DNA from: Thermoplasmatota archaeon
GTDB lineage: Archaea; Thermoplasmatota; Penumbrarchaeia; Penumbrarchaeales; Penumbrarchaeaceae
DNA: 35,756 nucleotides
Direction of reading: 5' to 3'
NCBI GenBank assembly: GCA_016928095.1
Contig: JAFGLL010000054.1
Location: 1-35,756 of the forward strand
Under the pieces are notes generated by a model. It made no database searches. It worked only from the letters and a program-made list of their open reading frames with translations, and was not told the DNA's origin. A program made the translations under genes and the position numbers. Positions within the stretch are counted from its first letter, which is position 1. Every line of letters starts with the position of its first letter. This document shows, in pieces, positions 1 through 8,565 of the stretch.

Positions 1-39
1 CTCCGGGAGGTTCTAACTGAATGCCTTTAAATACCCCTA

Positions 40-87
40 TGACATTTTCAATCGGCATAAGTGTGACATTTTCGACCGGCATCTACA
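40..87 (-). mobile_element. IS21-like terminal repeats (element end)
   Basis: Two 24-nt repeat units lie head to tail at 40-63 and 64-87, sharing the core TGACATTTTC..CGGCAT. Read on the minus strand from position 87 the end begins TGTAGATGCCGG, followed by GCCGG-type cores spaced exactly 24 nt apart. This layout (terminal TG, then several GCCGGTTGAAAA-like repeats) is typical of IS21-family ends. The element body would lie to the left, outside the window. The same 12-nt terminus and the same 24-nt spacing recur at 13,082. The family assignment is from memory of IS21 ends, not from a search. Confidence 0.55.
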
Positions 88-108
88 TCCTACCTCGGAA
101 AGGCCAAG

Positions 109-2049
109 ATGAAGCCCGATATCTTCAAAAAGGTAGTGGATGTGGCGAGAAAGCAGGGGCCGCTCACAGCTTACCAGGCAGTGAAAGGAAGACTCAACAA
201 GCCTGAACCTCTGGGGTACTCCTGCGCCGGCATCGTTATGGAAGCATCGGAAGGTACCGGGTTCAAACCGGGGGACAGGGTGGCCTGGCAGGGCTCCCTC
301 TACGCTCACCACTCCGATGTGGACTTCATACCTTCACAACTCACGGTCAGGGTCCCGGACAACGTTGATTTGAAGGATGCCGCCTACACCACCCTCGGCT
401 CCATCGCGATGCAGGGGGTCCGCAACAGCGAGGTAAGGATAGGGGAGACCGTGGTCGTAATCGGCCTCGGTCTCATCGGTCTTCTCACCGTCCAGATACT
501 GAAAGCGGCCGGATGTCGGGTCTTCGGAATCGATATCGATGAAAACAAGGTGGAGATCGCGAAGTCGATGGGGATGGATGCGGGAGCTCCGAGAAAGCAC
601 CCCGGAGTCGAGGAACAGGTTCTGGCCTTCACCGACCGGAACGGTGCTGATTCCGTGATCATAACCGCCGCCACCACCTCACCCGACCCGCTGGACCTCG
701 CGGGGAGGATAGCCAGAAAGCGGGCGAGGGTCGTACTCGTCGGAGTCGTAGGAATGGAGATCCCGAGGGACGAATTCTATCTTAAGGAGATCGAATTTGT
801 GATTTCCTGTTCTTACGGCCCGGGAAGGTACGATAACGAGTACGAAGAGATGGGACACGATTATCCCATCGGGTACGTCAGGTGGACGGAGAGGAGGAAC
901 ATGGAAGCTTTTCTGGACCTCCTTTCACAGAAAAAGATCGATCTGGAAAAGATCTCAACTCACGAGTTCCCCATCAATGAAGCCTCAAAGGCCTACGACA
1001 TTGTTCAGGGGAACATAAATGAAAACTATCTTGGGATCGTCCTCCTGTATGACAGGAAGAAGGACCTCGAAAACAAGGTGATAATAAAAAAGGGCGTCCC
1101 CAAGACGAAGGGAGAGATCGGAATCGGTATGGTCGGGGCCGGAGCCTTCGCAACATCCGTACTCCTTGCTTCACTGAAAAAGATCCAAGGGGTCAGGCTC
1201 GTCGGCCTCTCAGCCGCAAGCGGCATCAGCTCCCGCTCGGCCGCCGAAACCTACGGTTTCGAGTACGCCACCACGGATTACAAAAAACTCCTCAAGGACA
1301 AGAACATCGATGCTCTTGTGGTTGCTACGAGGAACTCCCTGCACGCCCCTATCGTCAAGGAGGCGATGGAAAGCGATAAGCACGTCTTCGTCGAGAAACC
1401 CCTCGCCATATCCATGGAAGAGCTCGAAATGCTCGAGAAGACGCATCGCGAGCATCCCGGGAGCATCGTCCAGGTCGGCTTCAACCGGAGATACGCTCCG
1501 ATAACGAACAATGTAAAGCACCTATTGAAGAACCGGCAGGGACCTCTGATGATGATGTACCGTGTGAACGCGGAGCATCTCCCTGACAATCACTGGGTCT
1601 ATGAGGACAGGGAAGGCGGAAGCCGCTTCATAACGGAGCTATGCCACTTTATCGATTTCTGCAAGTTCCTGGCAGGTTCTGAGATAAAGGAGCACCATTT
1701 CTTCACCGTTGAACATCCGTCGCTCAATAGGAAGAGGAGCCTGGAGAACACGATAATGTCCATGAGGTTCAAGGACGGCTCCACCGCAGCCATCGTCTAT
1801 AACACCATGGCGGATCCGGGCACCTCGAAGGAATACATCGAGATCTATTCGGAGAATTCCATGATAAAGATTACCGATTTCCGGATGATGGAGATAAGTC
1901 AAAACGGGAATACGAAGACCTACAAAGATAGATTAAGAACAGAAAAAGGCCATAAGGAAGAGCTGGATGAGTTCGTCAACAATATTAAAAATGGCGTCGA
2001 CCTCTTCGACGATTGGGTGGAAACGACAAGGATCACCCTCGTAAAATGA
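109..2049 (+). CDS. N-terminally truncated bi-domain oxidoreductase (alcohol dehydrogenase-like + Gfo/Idh/MocA)
   Basis: This is a fusion of a zinc-type medium-chain dehydrogenase half and a Gfo/Idh/MocA half, a known architecture in polysaccharide gene clusters. Residues about 1-310 contain the MDR Rossmann fold (VVVIGLGLIGLLTV near residue 120). Residues about 335-646 contain a second Rossmann fold (GIGMVGAGAFATSVL) and the MocA signature FVEKPLA. Full-length relatives have roughly 70 more N-terminal residues, the GroES-like start. The frame continues upstream of the ATG as SYLGKAK, which matches the family, back to position 88, where the IS21-like end begins; beyond it are stops (64-66, 58-60). 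The gene therefore appears to have lost its 5' end through an insertion or rearrangement. It may be expressed as a shortened protein or be a pseudogene. It presumably acted on an NDP-sugar, but the substrate is unknown. Confidence 0.8.
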   Translation: MKPDIFKKVVDVARKQGPLTAYQAVKGRLNKPEPLGYSCAGIVMEASEGTGFKPGDRVAWQGSLYAHHSDVDFIPSQLTVRVPDNVDLKDAAYTTLGSIAMQGVRNSEVRIGETVVVIGLGLIGLLTVQILKAAGCRVFGIDIDENKVEIAKSMGMDAGAPRKHPGVEEQVLAFTDRNGADSVIITAATTSPDPLDLAGRIARKRARVVLVGVVGMEIPRDEFYLKEIEFVISCSYGPGRYDNEYEEMGHDYPIGYVRWTERRNMEAFLDLLSQKKIDLEKISTHEFPINEASKAYDIVQGNINENYLGIVLLYDRKKDLENKVIIKKGVPKTKGEIGIGMVGAGAFATSVLLASLKKIQGVRLVGLSAASGISSRSAAETYGFEYATTDYKKLLKDKNIDALVVATRNSLHAPIVKEAMESDKHVFVEKPLAISMEELEMLEKTHREHPGSIVQVGFNRRYAPITNNVKHLLKNRQGPLMMMYRVNAEHLPDNHWVYEDREGGSRFITELCHFIDFCKFLAGSEIKEHHFFTVEHPSLNRKRSLENTIMSMRFKDGSTAAIVYNTMADPGTSKEYIEIYSENSMIKITDFRMMEISQNGNTKTYKDRLRTEKGHKEELDEFVNNIKNGVDLFDDWVETTRITLVK

Positions 2050-2076
2050 CGATACTGTAACTTTTCTCGAACCGGA

Positions 2077-2868
2077 TCATATTATATTGAAATCGGACGG
2101 TTTCGGATTTCTTCCCCGGAGCTTTTTAGGAAATTTCAGGCTCCTGAAGACGATAGTCTGAGGATTTATCTTCATCGGGAGAAAACCTTTGGGATTGTAT
2201 TCCGATCTGAAGAACCTGTTCATTATCCTTGAGACCTTCAACTGCCAGAGGGAATGACCGGAATTGATCCTTTTATTGCTGAATGTGGGAGTTTCGGTGC
2301 CTATGAAATCGCATATACCTTTGACGAATTGGTTCACATCCTTCTTCATGTCCCCGAATTGATAGATGTAAACATTCTCCTTCCCGTATATCTTGAAGAG
2401 ATGCTCTATATAGGAATCATAATTGATGTTCGCTCTTGTGTATTGATGGTACTCTTTCTGCCATGGCTCGAATTTTAAGTAACCCCCGTAAAGGATGTAG
2501 TAATTGTACAATGAGACTATCAGTGAATCGATATCCCGCGTACCGAAGATGATCTTCGCATCAGGGAACAGTTCATGGATCTTATCGATGTGTTCAATCC
2601 TCCGGTTCTCGATATCCTCGATGAACCACGGCACAACGTAATGCCACCAGATGTTCTCATCGGAGATCAGGTTGATCTGGTCGTCCTTGAAATATTTCAA
2701 GACCTTCTTCTTATCCTCGACCTTGAGCTCCGGGGATCTCAGCAGATAAAGCAGCTCCATGTGATGTTTTGAAATGAGATTCACGTTCTTGAGGTGTGGA
2801 AAGATCAAATTCTGGAGGAACGTGGTTCCGGTCCTCTGGATGCCGATATGAAGAACTGTATCGTTCAT
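2077..2868 (-). CDS. Sulfotransferase family protein (copy A)
   Basis: A cytoplasmic sulfotransferase-like protein predicted to move sulfate from PAPS to an acceptor, here probably a glycan. The N-terminal strand-loop HIGIQRTGTTFLQ (residues 7-19) is the 5'-phosphosulfate-binding loop. TRDIDSLIVSLYNYY carries the RxxxxxxxS 3'-phosphate-binding pattern. The length of 263 residues fits short prokaryotic sulfotransferases. It is paralogous to the next gene upstream (2935-3720): both end in NPKGFLP...GRNPK..DF. A TATA-like stretch (TTATAAATAA on the minus strand, near 2897) lies about 29 nt before the ATG, so the mRNA is probably leaderless. The acceptor is unknown; the surrounding sugar genes point to a surface polysaccharide or S-layer glycan. 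Confidence 0.85.
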   Translation of the reverse strand: MNDTVLHIGIQRTGTTFLQNLIFPHLKNVNLISKHHMELLYLLRSPELKVEDKKKVLKYFKDDQINLISDENIWWHYVVPWFIEDIENRRIEHIDKIHELFPDAKIIFGTRDIDSLIVSLYNYYILYGGYLKFEPWQKEYHQYTRANINYDSYIEHLFKIYGKENVYIYQFGDMKKDVNQFVKGICDFIGTETPTFSNKRINSGHSLWQLKVSRIMNRFFRSEYNPKGFLPMKINPQTIVFRSLKFPKKLRGRNPKPSDFNII

Positions 2869-2880
2869 CTTTTTAAGATT

Positions 2881-2909
2881 TGTCAGTCATTATTTATAAT
2901 TTACTGACA
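2881..2909 (-). promoter_or_regulatory. Inverted repeat enclosing the TATA box of sulfotransferase A
   Basis: TGTCAGT (2881-2887) and ACTGACA (2903-2909) form a perfect 7-bp inverted repeat around a 15-nt AT-only-like core that contains the minus-strand TATA box. It sits in the 66-bp gap between the two sulfotransferase genes. It could be an operator over the promoter or a hairpin ending the upstream transcript. Confidence 0.4.
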
Positions 2910-2934
2910 TATTTTTTATTCTTTGGATATTCTA

Positions 2935-3720
2935 TTAAAGAAAATCCCCGACTTTCGGATTCCTTCCCCTCAACCTCTTGGGGAAGAACCTGCTCCGAAA
3001 GACAATTACCTGTGGGTTCAATCCTTCCGGTAGAAATCCCTTGGGATTCAACCTGGATCGAAAGAATCTGTTCAAGAACCTCGCCGCCCTCAACTGCCAG
3101 AGCGAGTGGCTCGCGTTCCTTTTCCGATTCTCGAAAACAGGAACATCGACCCCTATGAAGTCGCAGAATCCCTTGATGCATTCATTTACTCCCATTTTTA
3201 TTTCCTTGTAATCGTAGATATAAACGTTCTCATCCCCGAAAAGCCTTTTCAGGTGTCCGATATAATCATTGTACCGGAAATCCTCTTTAGAATAGAAAGG
3301 GAATTCTTTCTGAAAATCCTTGAACCTTTTTGTCCCCCCGATCATGACATAATAGTTGTAAGAGGAGATGATCAGTTCGTCGATATCCCTGATTCCGAAT
3401 ATTATCCGTGCGTCCGGGAAGATCTCCTTTATCCTGTCTATATGCTCGATCCTCCTCTGGTGGACATTGCTCTGGAACCAGGGATCAGGATGATACCACC
3501 ATATGTTCTCATCGGAGATCAGGTTGATCTTGTCATTCTTGAGATAAGCTATCAGCTTCTCTTGATCACCAATACATATCTTTGGGGACCTCAGGACCTC
3601 CAGGGCCTCCATCTCCCTTTTAGAGATCATATTGACCCCTTCGAGCTTCGGGAAGATCTCTTCTTGGAGGAACGTCGTGCCGGTCCCCTGGATGCCTATG
3701 TGAAGGATGACATCCGTCAT
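2935..3720 (-). CDS. Sulfotransferase family protein (copy B)
   Basis: A paralogue of the adjacent sulfotransferase, 261 residues. The PAPS loop is HIGIQGTGTTFLQ (residues 7-19), with Gly where copy A has Arg. IRDIDELIISSYNYY keeps the RxxxxxxxS 3'-phosphate site. The C-terminal block (FLNRFFRSRLNPKGFLPEG, then LRGRNPK) is nearly the same as in copy A, so the pair arose by tandem duplication; the middle parts have diverged, which may mean different acceptors. A TATA box (GATTTAAATA on the minus strand, 3743-3753) lies about 27 nt before the start codon, which again suggests a leaderless transcript. It may be transcribed separately from copy A, which has its own TATA box. Confidence 0.85.
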   Translation of the reverse strand: MTDVILHIGIQGTGTTFLQEEIFPKLEGVNMISKREMEALEVLRSPKICIGDQEKLIAYLKNDKINLISDENIWWYHPDPWFQSNVHQRRIEHIDRIKEIFPDARIIFGIRDIDELIISSYNYYVMIGGTKRFKDFQKEFPFYSKEDFRYNDYIGHLKRLFGDENVYIYDYKEIKMGVNECIKGFCDFIGVDVPVFENRKRNASHSLWQLRAARFLNRFFRSRLNPKGFLPEGLNPQVIVFRSRFFPKRLRGRNPKVGDFL

Positions 3721-3742
3721 GCTCTTTCGATTATTCGGAGGT

Positions 3743-3753
3743 TATTTAAATCT
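3743..3753 (-). promoter_or_regulatory. TATA box for sulfotransferase B
   Basis: AGATTTAAATA on the minus strand lies about 27 nt upstream of the ATG at 3720. There is no clear ribosome binding site between them, consistent with transcription starting at or next to the start codon. Confidence 0.4.
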
Positions 3754-3872
3754 ATCTGGATTTTTCATTATATCGCTGGAAATGAATTATATTTGAATCT
3801 ATCGAATTATACAGTTCGTTTTTTATACAATATGGTGGTTGCAAACACATCAACTCTGCAAACGGGGGTCAG

Positions 3873-5540
3873 ATGAGGTCAGAAAGAAATTACTCGACCA
3901 GTCCGAATGGAGAAAGGTTCGTTATTCCCAGCGAGGAAGAGAGCATGCAAGAGTTCAGAAGGATCGAGACCCTTGTCATTGCCCAGCGCAGTGCCGGAAG
4001 GGAGATCGTCGTCGTCATGGGCGTCGGCTTTGTCGGTATAGTCATGGCGACAGTCGTCGCGGACTCAAGGGACAAGGACGGTAACTACGGCAAGTTCGTC
4101 ATAGGGATGCAGAGACCTTCCGTAAGGAGCTACTGGAAGATACCAGTCATTAACAGAGGCATCTCTCCAGTAAAATCCGAGGACCCCGAGGTGGACGAGT
4201 TCATTGAAAGAGGAGTTCTTGATAGAAAGAACCTGATGGCAACACATATCTACGACGTCCTGTCCCTCGCCGACGTCGTGGTCGTGGATGTTCAGTGCGA
4301 TTATCTCAAGGAGGACCTTGACAACGTCAGGACAGGCCATGCTGACGTCATGGCACTAGAGAGCTCGATAGACATTATCGCGTAGGGCATAGGGCCGCAC
4401 GCCCTCATCCTGATAGAGACCACTGTGGCTCCTGGAACGACAGAGCAGATAGCCTATCCGATCATTAAGAAGAGGTTCGAAAAGCGCGGGATTGATAGCG
4501 AACCACTCCTTGCCCACAGCTACGAAAGGGTCATGCATGGCAGAGAGTATTTGCGCTCCATCAGGAACTTCTGGAGGGTATGCTCCGGTGTGAACGAGGA
4601 ATCCAAGAGACGCGTGGTCAAGTTCCTCTCGGAAGTCCTCAATACCGAAAATTATCCGCTGACGGTCCTCGACCGGCTGATAGAATCCGAGACGGCCAAG
4701 ATCGTGGAGAACTCCTACAGGGCGACGATCCTCGCATTCCTTGATGAATGGTCCATCTTCGCCGAACGCAATTATGTAGACCTGAAGAAGGTCATAGAGG
4801 CGATCAAGGTCAGGCCCACTCATTCGAACATGGTCTTCCCGGGACCAGGGATCGGTGGTTACTTCCTCCCAAAGGACGGAGGTCTCGGAATGTGGTCCTA
4901 CAAGCATATTTTCGGTTTCGAGGACGATATCTTCCGGATCACCCCGGCTGCCATCGATATCAACGATACCCCCTCCCTCCACGTAGCACAGCTCGTCCGG
5001 GATTCCCTCAGGAACATGGGAAAAACCATTGCAGCAGCAGAGGTCCTCATCCTCGGTACTTCCAACAGAGAGGATGTGGGGGACACCCGGTACAGCGGTT
5101 CGGAGATCATAGTGAGAAAGCTCACCGAGATGGGAGCCGATGTCAAGGTGCACGATCCATATGTAGAGAACTGGTGGGAATTCGAGAAGTAGGATACCTA
5201 TCCCGACCCAACTTATGGAAAGAAGAGGTTCTTCGATAGGTAGGAGAAGCTGAAGGACCTCAGGGTCGAGAATGACCTCTTCCGGGCTATACACGGGATG
5301 GACACGGTCGTCCTTGCGGTCCGCCACAAGAACTACCTCGACCTCGACCCGGATGCCGTCTTCAAAGCTGTCGGGAAATCCTTCTCGATCATCGACTGCT
5401 TCTGCATCCTTGACGACGCTTGGATCCGCAGGTATTTCGAGCTCGGATGCGAGGTAAAAGGACTCGGGAGAGGGCATATCCAGAGAATAAAGAAAGAGGT
5501 CCAGAAAGATAAACTGAAGGACCTCGAAAAGAAGTTCTGA
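3873..5540 (+). pseudogene. Nucleotide-sugar (UDP-glucose/ManNAc-type) dehydrogenase with three in-frame TAG codons
   Basis: A single 556-codon frame encodes a nucleotide-sugar 6-dehydrogenase from end to end, but it is broken by TAG at 4383-4385, 5190-5192 and 5241-5243. There is no frameshift. Conserved blocks remain: the NAD fold VVVMGVGFVG near residue 49, VDVQCDYLKEDL, ETTVAPGTTE, SYERVMHG, ENSYRATILAF, RPTHSNMVFPGPGIGGY, GDTRYSGSEI, VHDPYVENWWEFE, and the C-terminal RRYFELGCEVKGLGRGHI. The catalytic Cys of the GGYCLPKD motif is Phe here (codon 4863-4865, TTC). Three stops plus loss of the nucleophile favour a recent pseudogene. All stops being TAG, two of them at places where I recall Gln in relatives (CAG to TAG), leaves recoding as a minor alternative. 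At least eight other genes in the window end in TAG, which argues against recoding. It lies in the glycan cluster and would have made a uronic acid sugar nucleotide. Confidence 0.8.
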
Positions 5541-5659
5541 TCCTTGATGGGATGCGGATTTTGAGTTTGCCTAATATTGATCTCAATGATTATTGACACG
5601 AGAAAATAAGTGTTTTTTAAAAAGGTTATGAATATCATGAAAAAGTGGGATGATCCATT

Positions 5660-7069
5660 CTATCTGACGTTGATCGTCCTTTTAAAGGAGAAGTTGAAGG
5701 TTTGGCAATCAATGATGATCTTCAACTCCCATATACCGTTAGGAAGTTGGATGTGGTAGGGGGTAATGATCTCAATATTGGACGATATTACCGTGTGACT
5801 GAAGGAACCGTTGTCAGGGGTCAGGTTAGCGATGTTCGTCGTCATATTTCTTCGAACCCACACCTCCGGGTTCGATATTGAAAGATATGTGTTGAAGGAA
5901 AGAGAGGGAATATTGTAATCCACCATTCCCACTTCCATTTCCAGGAGCTCCCCTTGTGCAATATTATCCGGTATATCGGAGGGAATTCCGTTAGATCCCG
6001 TAAGAAAGCAGCTTACATTTCTTTCATCGTTGAAAATCAGGTCCTGGTTCTCGAACACCTGTGGCTTGAATTTCAAGAAACGATATGGTTTTTCATCGAG
6101 ATATAGGACGAAATTCATGACCGGTGATCCCGGTTCGAGTATCTGGAAGTTCATCTCCATCATTATCGTTCTGCCATCTTCCACAATTCTATCTGTCTCG
6201 TAGATGTCATTTGGCTTCATTTTTAGATACCCAAAATTATAAACCTGGATCTTTTCCCCGGTGTCCTGATCTAGAAAAATCCTGATGGTGTAATGCTTGT
6301 CCTTGAATTCATTGTTCGTGATCCCGATCTGAAGTATCCGGTTCTCATTGACATGAAATCTCTTTGGATAATCCGAGATGGATCCCTCTGGTCCGAGAAG
6401 GAAGAATTCGGTATATTTCTCTCCCTCGCTATGATGATATTTCCATAGATACAATGCTGATACAGAGAAGATGATTATCAATATCACCAAGACAGAGGTG
6501 ATCAACCTGTCTGACCTAGTTCCGTCGCTGAAGGGTCCGATCCTTATCCCCACCTGGAACCTCTCCTCCTTTGGGATCCTTTGTCTTCTAATTATGGCAA
6601 GAAGACCAAAAAGCATGGTGAAGGAATAAATCGATATCAGTATCGGGGCGGTCCTCAATCCAAAGTAGGTGCTGTTCAATCTGTATAATTCGTTCAGGAT
6701 ATAACCAAGCACCGGCACGATCCCAAGTGATAATCCGATGGAGAGTGCTATCCGGGTAGGGATATTGATGGTCTTGTTCTTCGGTACTTCAATGGAACTA
6801 GTTCCTTCTTCCTCATCCTTTTGACGGAATCTGAAACCCCTTTTCCTTTTTTCATGGACCGGTTCTTCCTCTTCGGGTTCCTCGATGTACTTCCTTGGAA
6901 AGAGCAGGGAAACGAGAACGTATCCGGGGAAGAGAACCAGGAAAGGAATGCCAATAATAAGTCTCAACAACTCCATATCAGGCAGGAGCAGGATGACAAC
7001 CGCAAATAAGAAGGAAAGGATGAATATCCATATCAGGTCCCAGTTCCCCTTCTTGATCTCTAATCTCAT
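5660..7069 (-). CDS. DUF1616 family membrane protein
   Basis: A 469-residue membrane protein. The N-terminus has two close hydrophobic segments (residues about 14-32 and 35-58) with the sequence LLRLIIGIPFLVLFPGYVL, characteristic of DUF1616. A charged cytoplasmic stretch follows (PEEEEPVHEKRKRGFRFRQK, about 70-90), then two more membrane segments (about 107-127 and 140-160) and another near residue 190-208 (LITSVLVILIIIFSVSALYL). The remaining C-terminal part (about 210-469) is predicted extracytoplasmic, beta-rich and contains possible N-glycosylation sites. DUF1616 proteins are common in archaea near surface-glycan genes; their function is unknown. The gene ends with TAG and stands alone on the minus strand, convergent with the dehydrogenase remnant. 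Confidence 0.8.
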   Translation of the reverse strand: MRLEIKKGNWDLIWIFILSFLFAVVILLLPDMELLRLIIGIPFLVLFPGYVLVSLLFPRKYIEEPEEEEPVHEKRKRGFRFRQKDEEEGTSSIEVPKNKTINIPTRIALSIGLSLGIVPVLGYILNELYRLNSTYFGLRTAPILISIYSFTMLFGLLAIIRRQRIPKEERFQVGIRIGPFSDGTRSDRLITSVLVILIIIFSVSALYLWKYHHSEGEKYTEFFLLGPEGSISDYPKRFHVNENRILQIGITNNEFKDKHYTIRIFLDQDTGEKIQVYNFGYLKMKPNDIYETDRIVEDGRTIMMEMNFQILEPGSPVMNFVLYLDEKPYRFLKFKPQVFENQDLIFNDERNVSCFLTGSNGIPSDIPDNIAQGELLEMEVGMVDYNIPSLSFNTYLSISNPEVWVRRNMTTNIANLTPDNGSFSHTVISSNIEIITPYHIQLPNGIWELKIIIDCQTFNFSFKRTINVR

Positions 7070-7140
7070 TACAGGATAATTAAGCTTCTTCTATTTCAAT
7101 GATACCTCACTTATCGCTGGACAGAAAATAGTGAAAATAG

Positions 7141-7194
7141 AATGAAAATAAAAAGAAAAAAATACAGCTCATCGGTCCTGAGACCTCGCTGTAT
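7141..7194 (-). terminator. Intrinsic-type terminator after the thioester-protein gene
   Basis: On the minus strand, just past the stop codon of the 7207-8439 gene, ATACAGC (7188-7194) pairs with GCTGTAT (7162-7168). An inner GGTC/GACC pair (7182-7185 and 7174-7177) closes a 4-nt loop. The hairpin is followed directly by a long T-rich tract (7161 down to about 7141). Confidence 0.75.
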
Positions 7195-7206
7195 CTATCG
7201 GACTAT

Positions 7207-8439
7207 CTATACCCAGGTCCAGACAACACCGTGAACGGCTATGAAGAGGTCTCCCGTTTCAAAGTCGTCCAGGTCGATCTCAGGCACATCATAGCTTTCC
7301 ACATCGTCCAGGTCCCCATTGATATATGGGAACTGGCCCGGTGCTGCTGTTGTCATCCCAAGGGAACCTGAGGTTTCATCATAATCCCCTACATATACAT
7401 GGGATGATGTCAAATAGTAGTTTTCGAAGAGGTCGTACGAGATATACAGATGTTCAGCGTCATTCGATACGGTGACCCATCCGACCTGTTCTCCATTATC
7501 TGGATCGTTCTGACCTGCACCTGCCCATAATCTTGCAACATATGGGGAGTCTGTGTCAACAATATATTCAAAACCCCAACCCCACTTTTCCGTCAGGGGT
7601 TTATCGCCCTTCTTTGTTTCGACTGTCAGGTTGTTGAGCTCGGTCTCGCCAAAAGCCCATGCGGTCTGCTCATTTATCTCGGGTACCTCGGGGAATACGA
7701 TCTCGATCAAGAGGTCCTGATAATTATAAGCATCACCGTATATCCCTTCCGGATCGTCAGCGAAATGAATGACATAGCCGACAATATCACCGGCATCAGG
7801 ATCCGGGACATAAGTATCGTGAGTTGCTGCTTCGGTAATTAAAGCCCCCACAGATGATAATGGTTCTATACCACCCTCCCCCGCCCATCCATCACCACCG
7901 CAGAAATGCCAGATCGCATGTTGGATATCACGGGCACCGTGGAGGTATGGGTCGGTATACCAGGGTCGTGCCCCATATACACCGGAACTGTATGAATTCT
8001 GCTTGTTATTCAAGATCCAGTTTATCTCGTTCCAATCCGCCATTCCCTGGAGTTCATCGGGAAGGTCGAGGGTGCTGTACATAACTGCATCATAACCTTC
8101 TGGATCTCTTACTTCCTCTGGAAGGGGGGTTGAGCCGGGCTCCACACACCATCCAAGATATCCATCCCCGACCTCTGAAGTGTCGGGATCGATCCAGGTT
8201 GGCTGACCCAGAGCGGGGTCAATATGAACGAGGAACGCGCTCCCCGGATAATCAAGCGAGAAATACGGATCATCTCTTGGTACAACGTTATCCCATATAT
8301 GTTCACCGTCCACGACAACGTTCACATAATAGGGGACTGCTCCGTTCACGCCACCCGTGCTTGCTATTATTAAAGCGGCGGAAAGCATGAATCCGATTGC
8401 TGCTACTGAGAGCCATACACCATTTAATCTTGTTTTCAT
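7207..8439 (-). CDS. Secreted surface protein with predicted thioester domain
   Basis: A 410-residue exported protein with an N-terminal signal sequence (residues about 1-34, LSVAAIGFMLSAALIIAS core). Residues about 90-200 match the layout of thioester (TQXA-type) adhesin domains: GWCVEPG with Cys98, WNEINWILNN, then DIQHAIW with Gln173; such Cys and Gln side chains can form an internal thioester. The C-terminal half (about 250-410) contains WAFGETELNN, RLWAGAGQNDPDNGEQVG, SHVYVGD and TTAAPGQFPY, a pattern I recall from many bacterial and archaeal secreted proteins. There is no C-terminal membrane anchor. A strong ribosome binding site (AGGAGG, 8448-8453) and a TATA box precede it. The family assignment is by motif only. 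It may covalently attach to other cells or to matrix amines. Confidence 0.65.
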   Translation of the reverse strand: MKTRLNGVWLSVAAIGFMLSAALIIASTGGVNGAVPYYVNVVVDGEHIWDNVVPRDDPYFSLDYPGSAFLVHIDPALGQPTWIDPDTSEVGDGYLGWCVEPGSTPLPEEVRDPEGYDAVMYSTLDLPDELQGMADWNEINWILNNKQNSYSSGVYGARPWYTDPYLHGARDIQHAIWHFCGGDGWAGEGGIEPLSSVGALITEAATHDTYVPDPDAGDIVGYVIHFADDPEGIYGDAYNYQDLLIEIVFPEVPEINEQTAWAFGETELNNLTVETKKGDKPLTEKWGWGFEYIVDTDSPYVARLWAGAGQNDPDNGEQVGWVTVSNDAEHLYISYDLFENYYLTSSHVYVGDYDETSGSLGMTTAAPGQFPYINGDLDDVESYDVPEIDLDDFETGDLFIAVHGVVWTWV

Positions 8440-8447
8440 AAGGAAAA

Positions 8448-8484
8448 CCTCCTACTCATGTGAAATGTTATTGGGTATATAAGT
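8448..8484 (-). promoter_or_regulatory. Promoter and ribosome binding site of the thioester-protein gene
   Basis: On the minus strand a TATA box (ACTTATATACC, 8474-8484) is followed by AGGAGG (8448-8453), 8 nt before the ATG at 8439. This gene therefore has a leadered mRNA, unlike several TATA-adjacent neighbours. Confidence 0.6.
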
Positions 8485-8543
8485 TTTTATCTTAATATTT
8501 GAATTTCTATACCATTATTTACAAATATGTACATATCGCATTT

Positions 8544-8565
8544 AATATAACATATTTGTTATATT
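8544..8565. promoter_or_regulatory. Palindrome, candidate operator (copy 1)
   Basis: AATATAACA and TGTTATATT form perfect 9-bp arms around a 4-nt centre (TATT). The site lies about 105 bp upstream of the thioester-protein start. Its inner 18 nt match the palindrome at 33,769-33,790 with one difference (in the centre). It could bind a dimeric regulator. Confidence 0.45.

Noticed and set aside
3106-3876. 256-codon open frame on the plus strand
   Set aside because: It is antisense to sulfotransferase B, whose PAPS motifs are clear.
4383-5243. Pyrrolysine code as the explanation of the three TAG codons
   Set aside because: No pyl genes are in the window, several neighbours end in TAG, and the catalytic Cys is lost, so decay is simpler. 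Kept only as a test in the findings.
4356-5477. 373-codon open frame on the minus strand
   Set aside because: It lies opposite the dehydrogenase frame, which shows many family motifs; the antisense translation has none and looks like a mirror of biased codon use.
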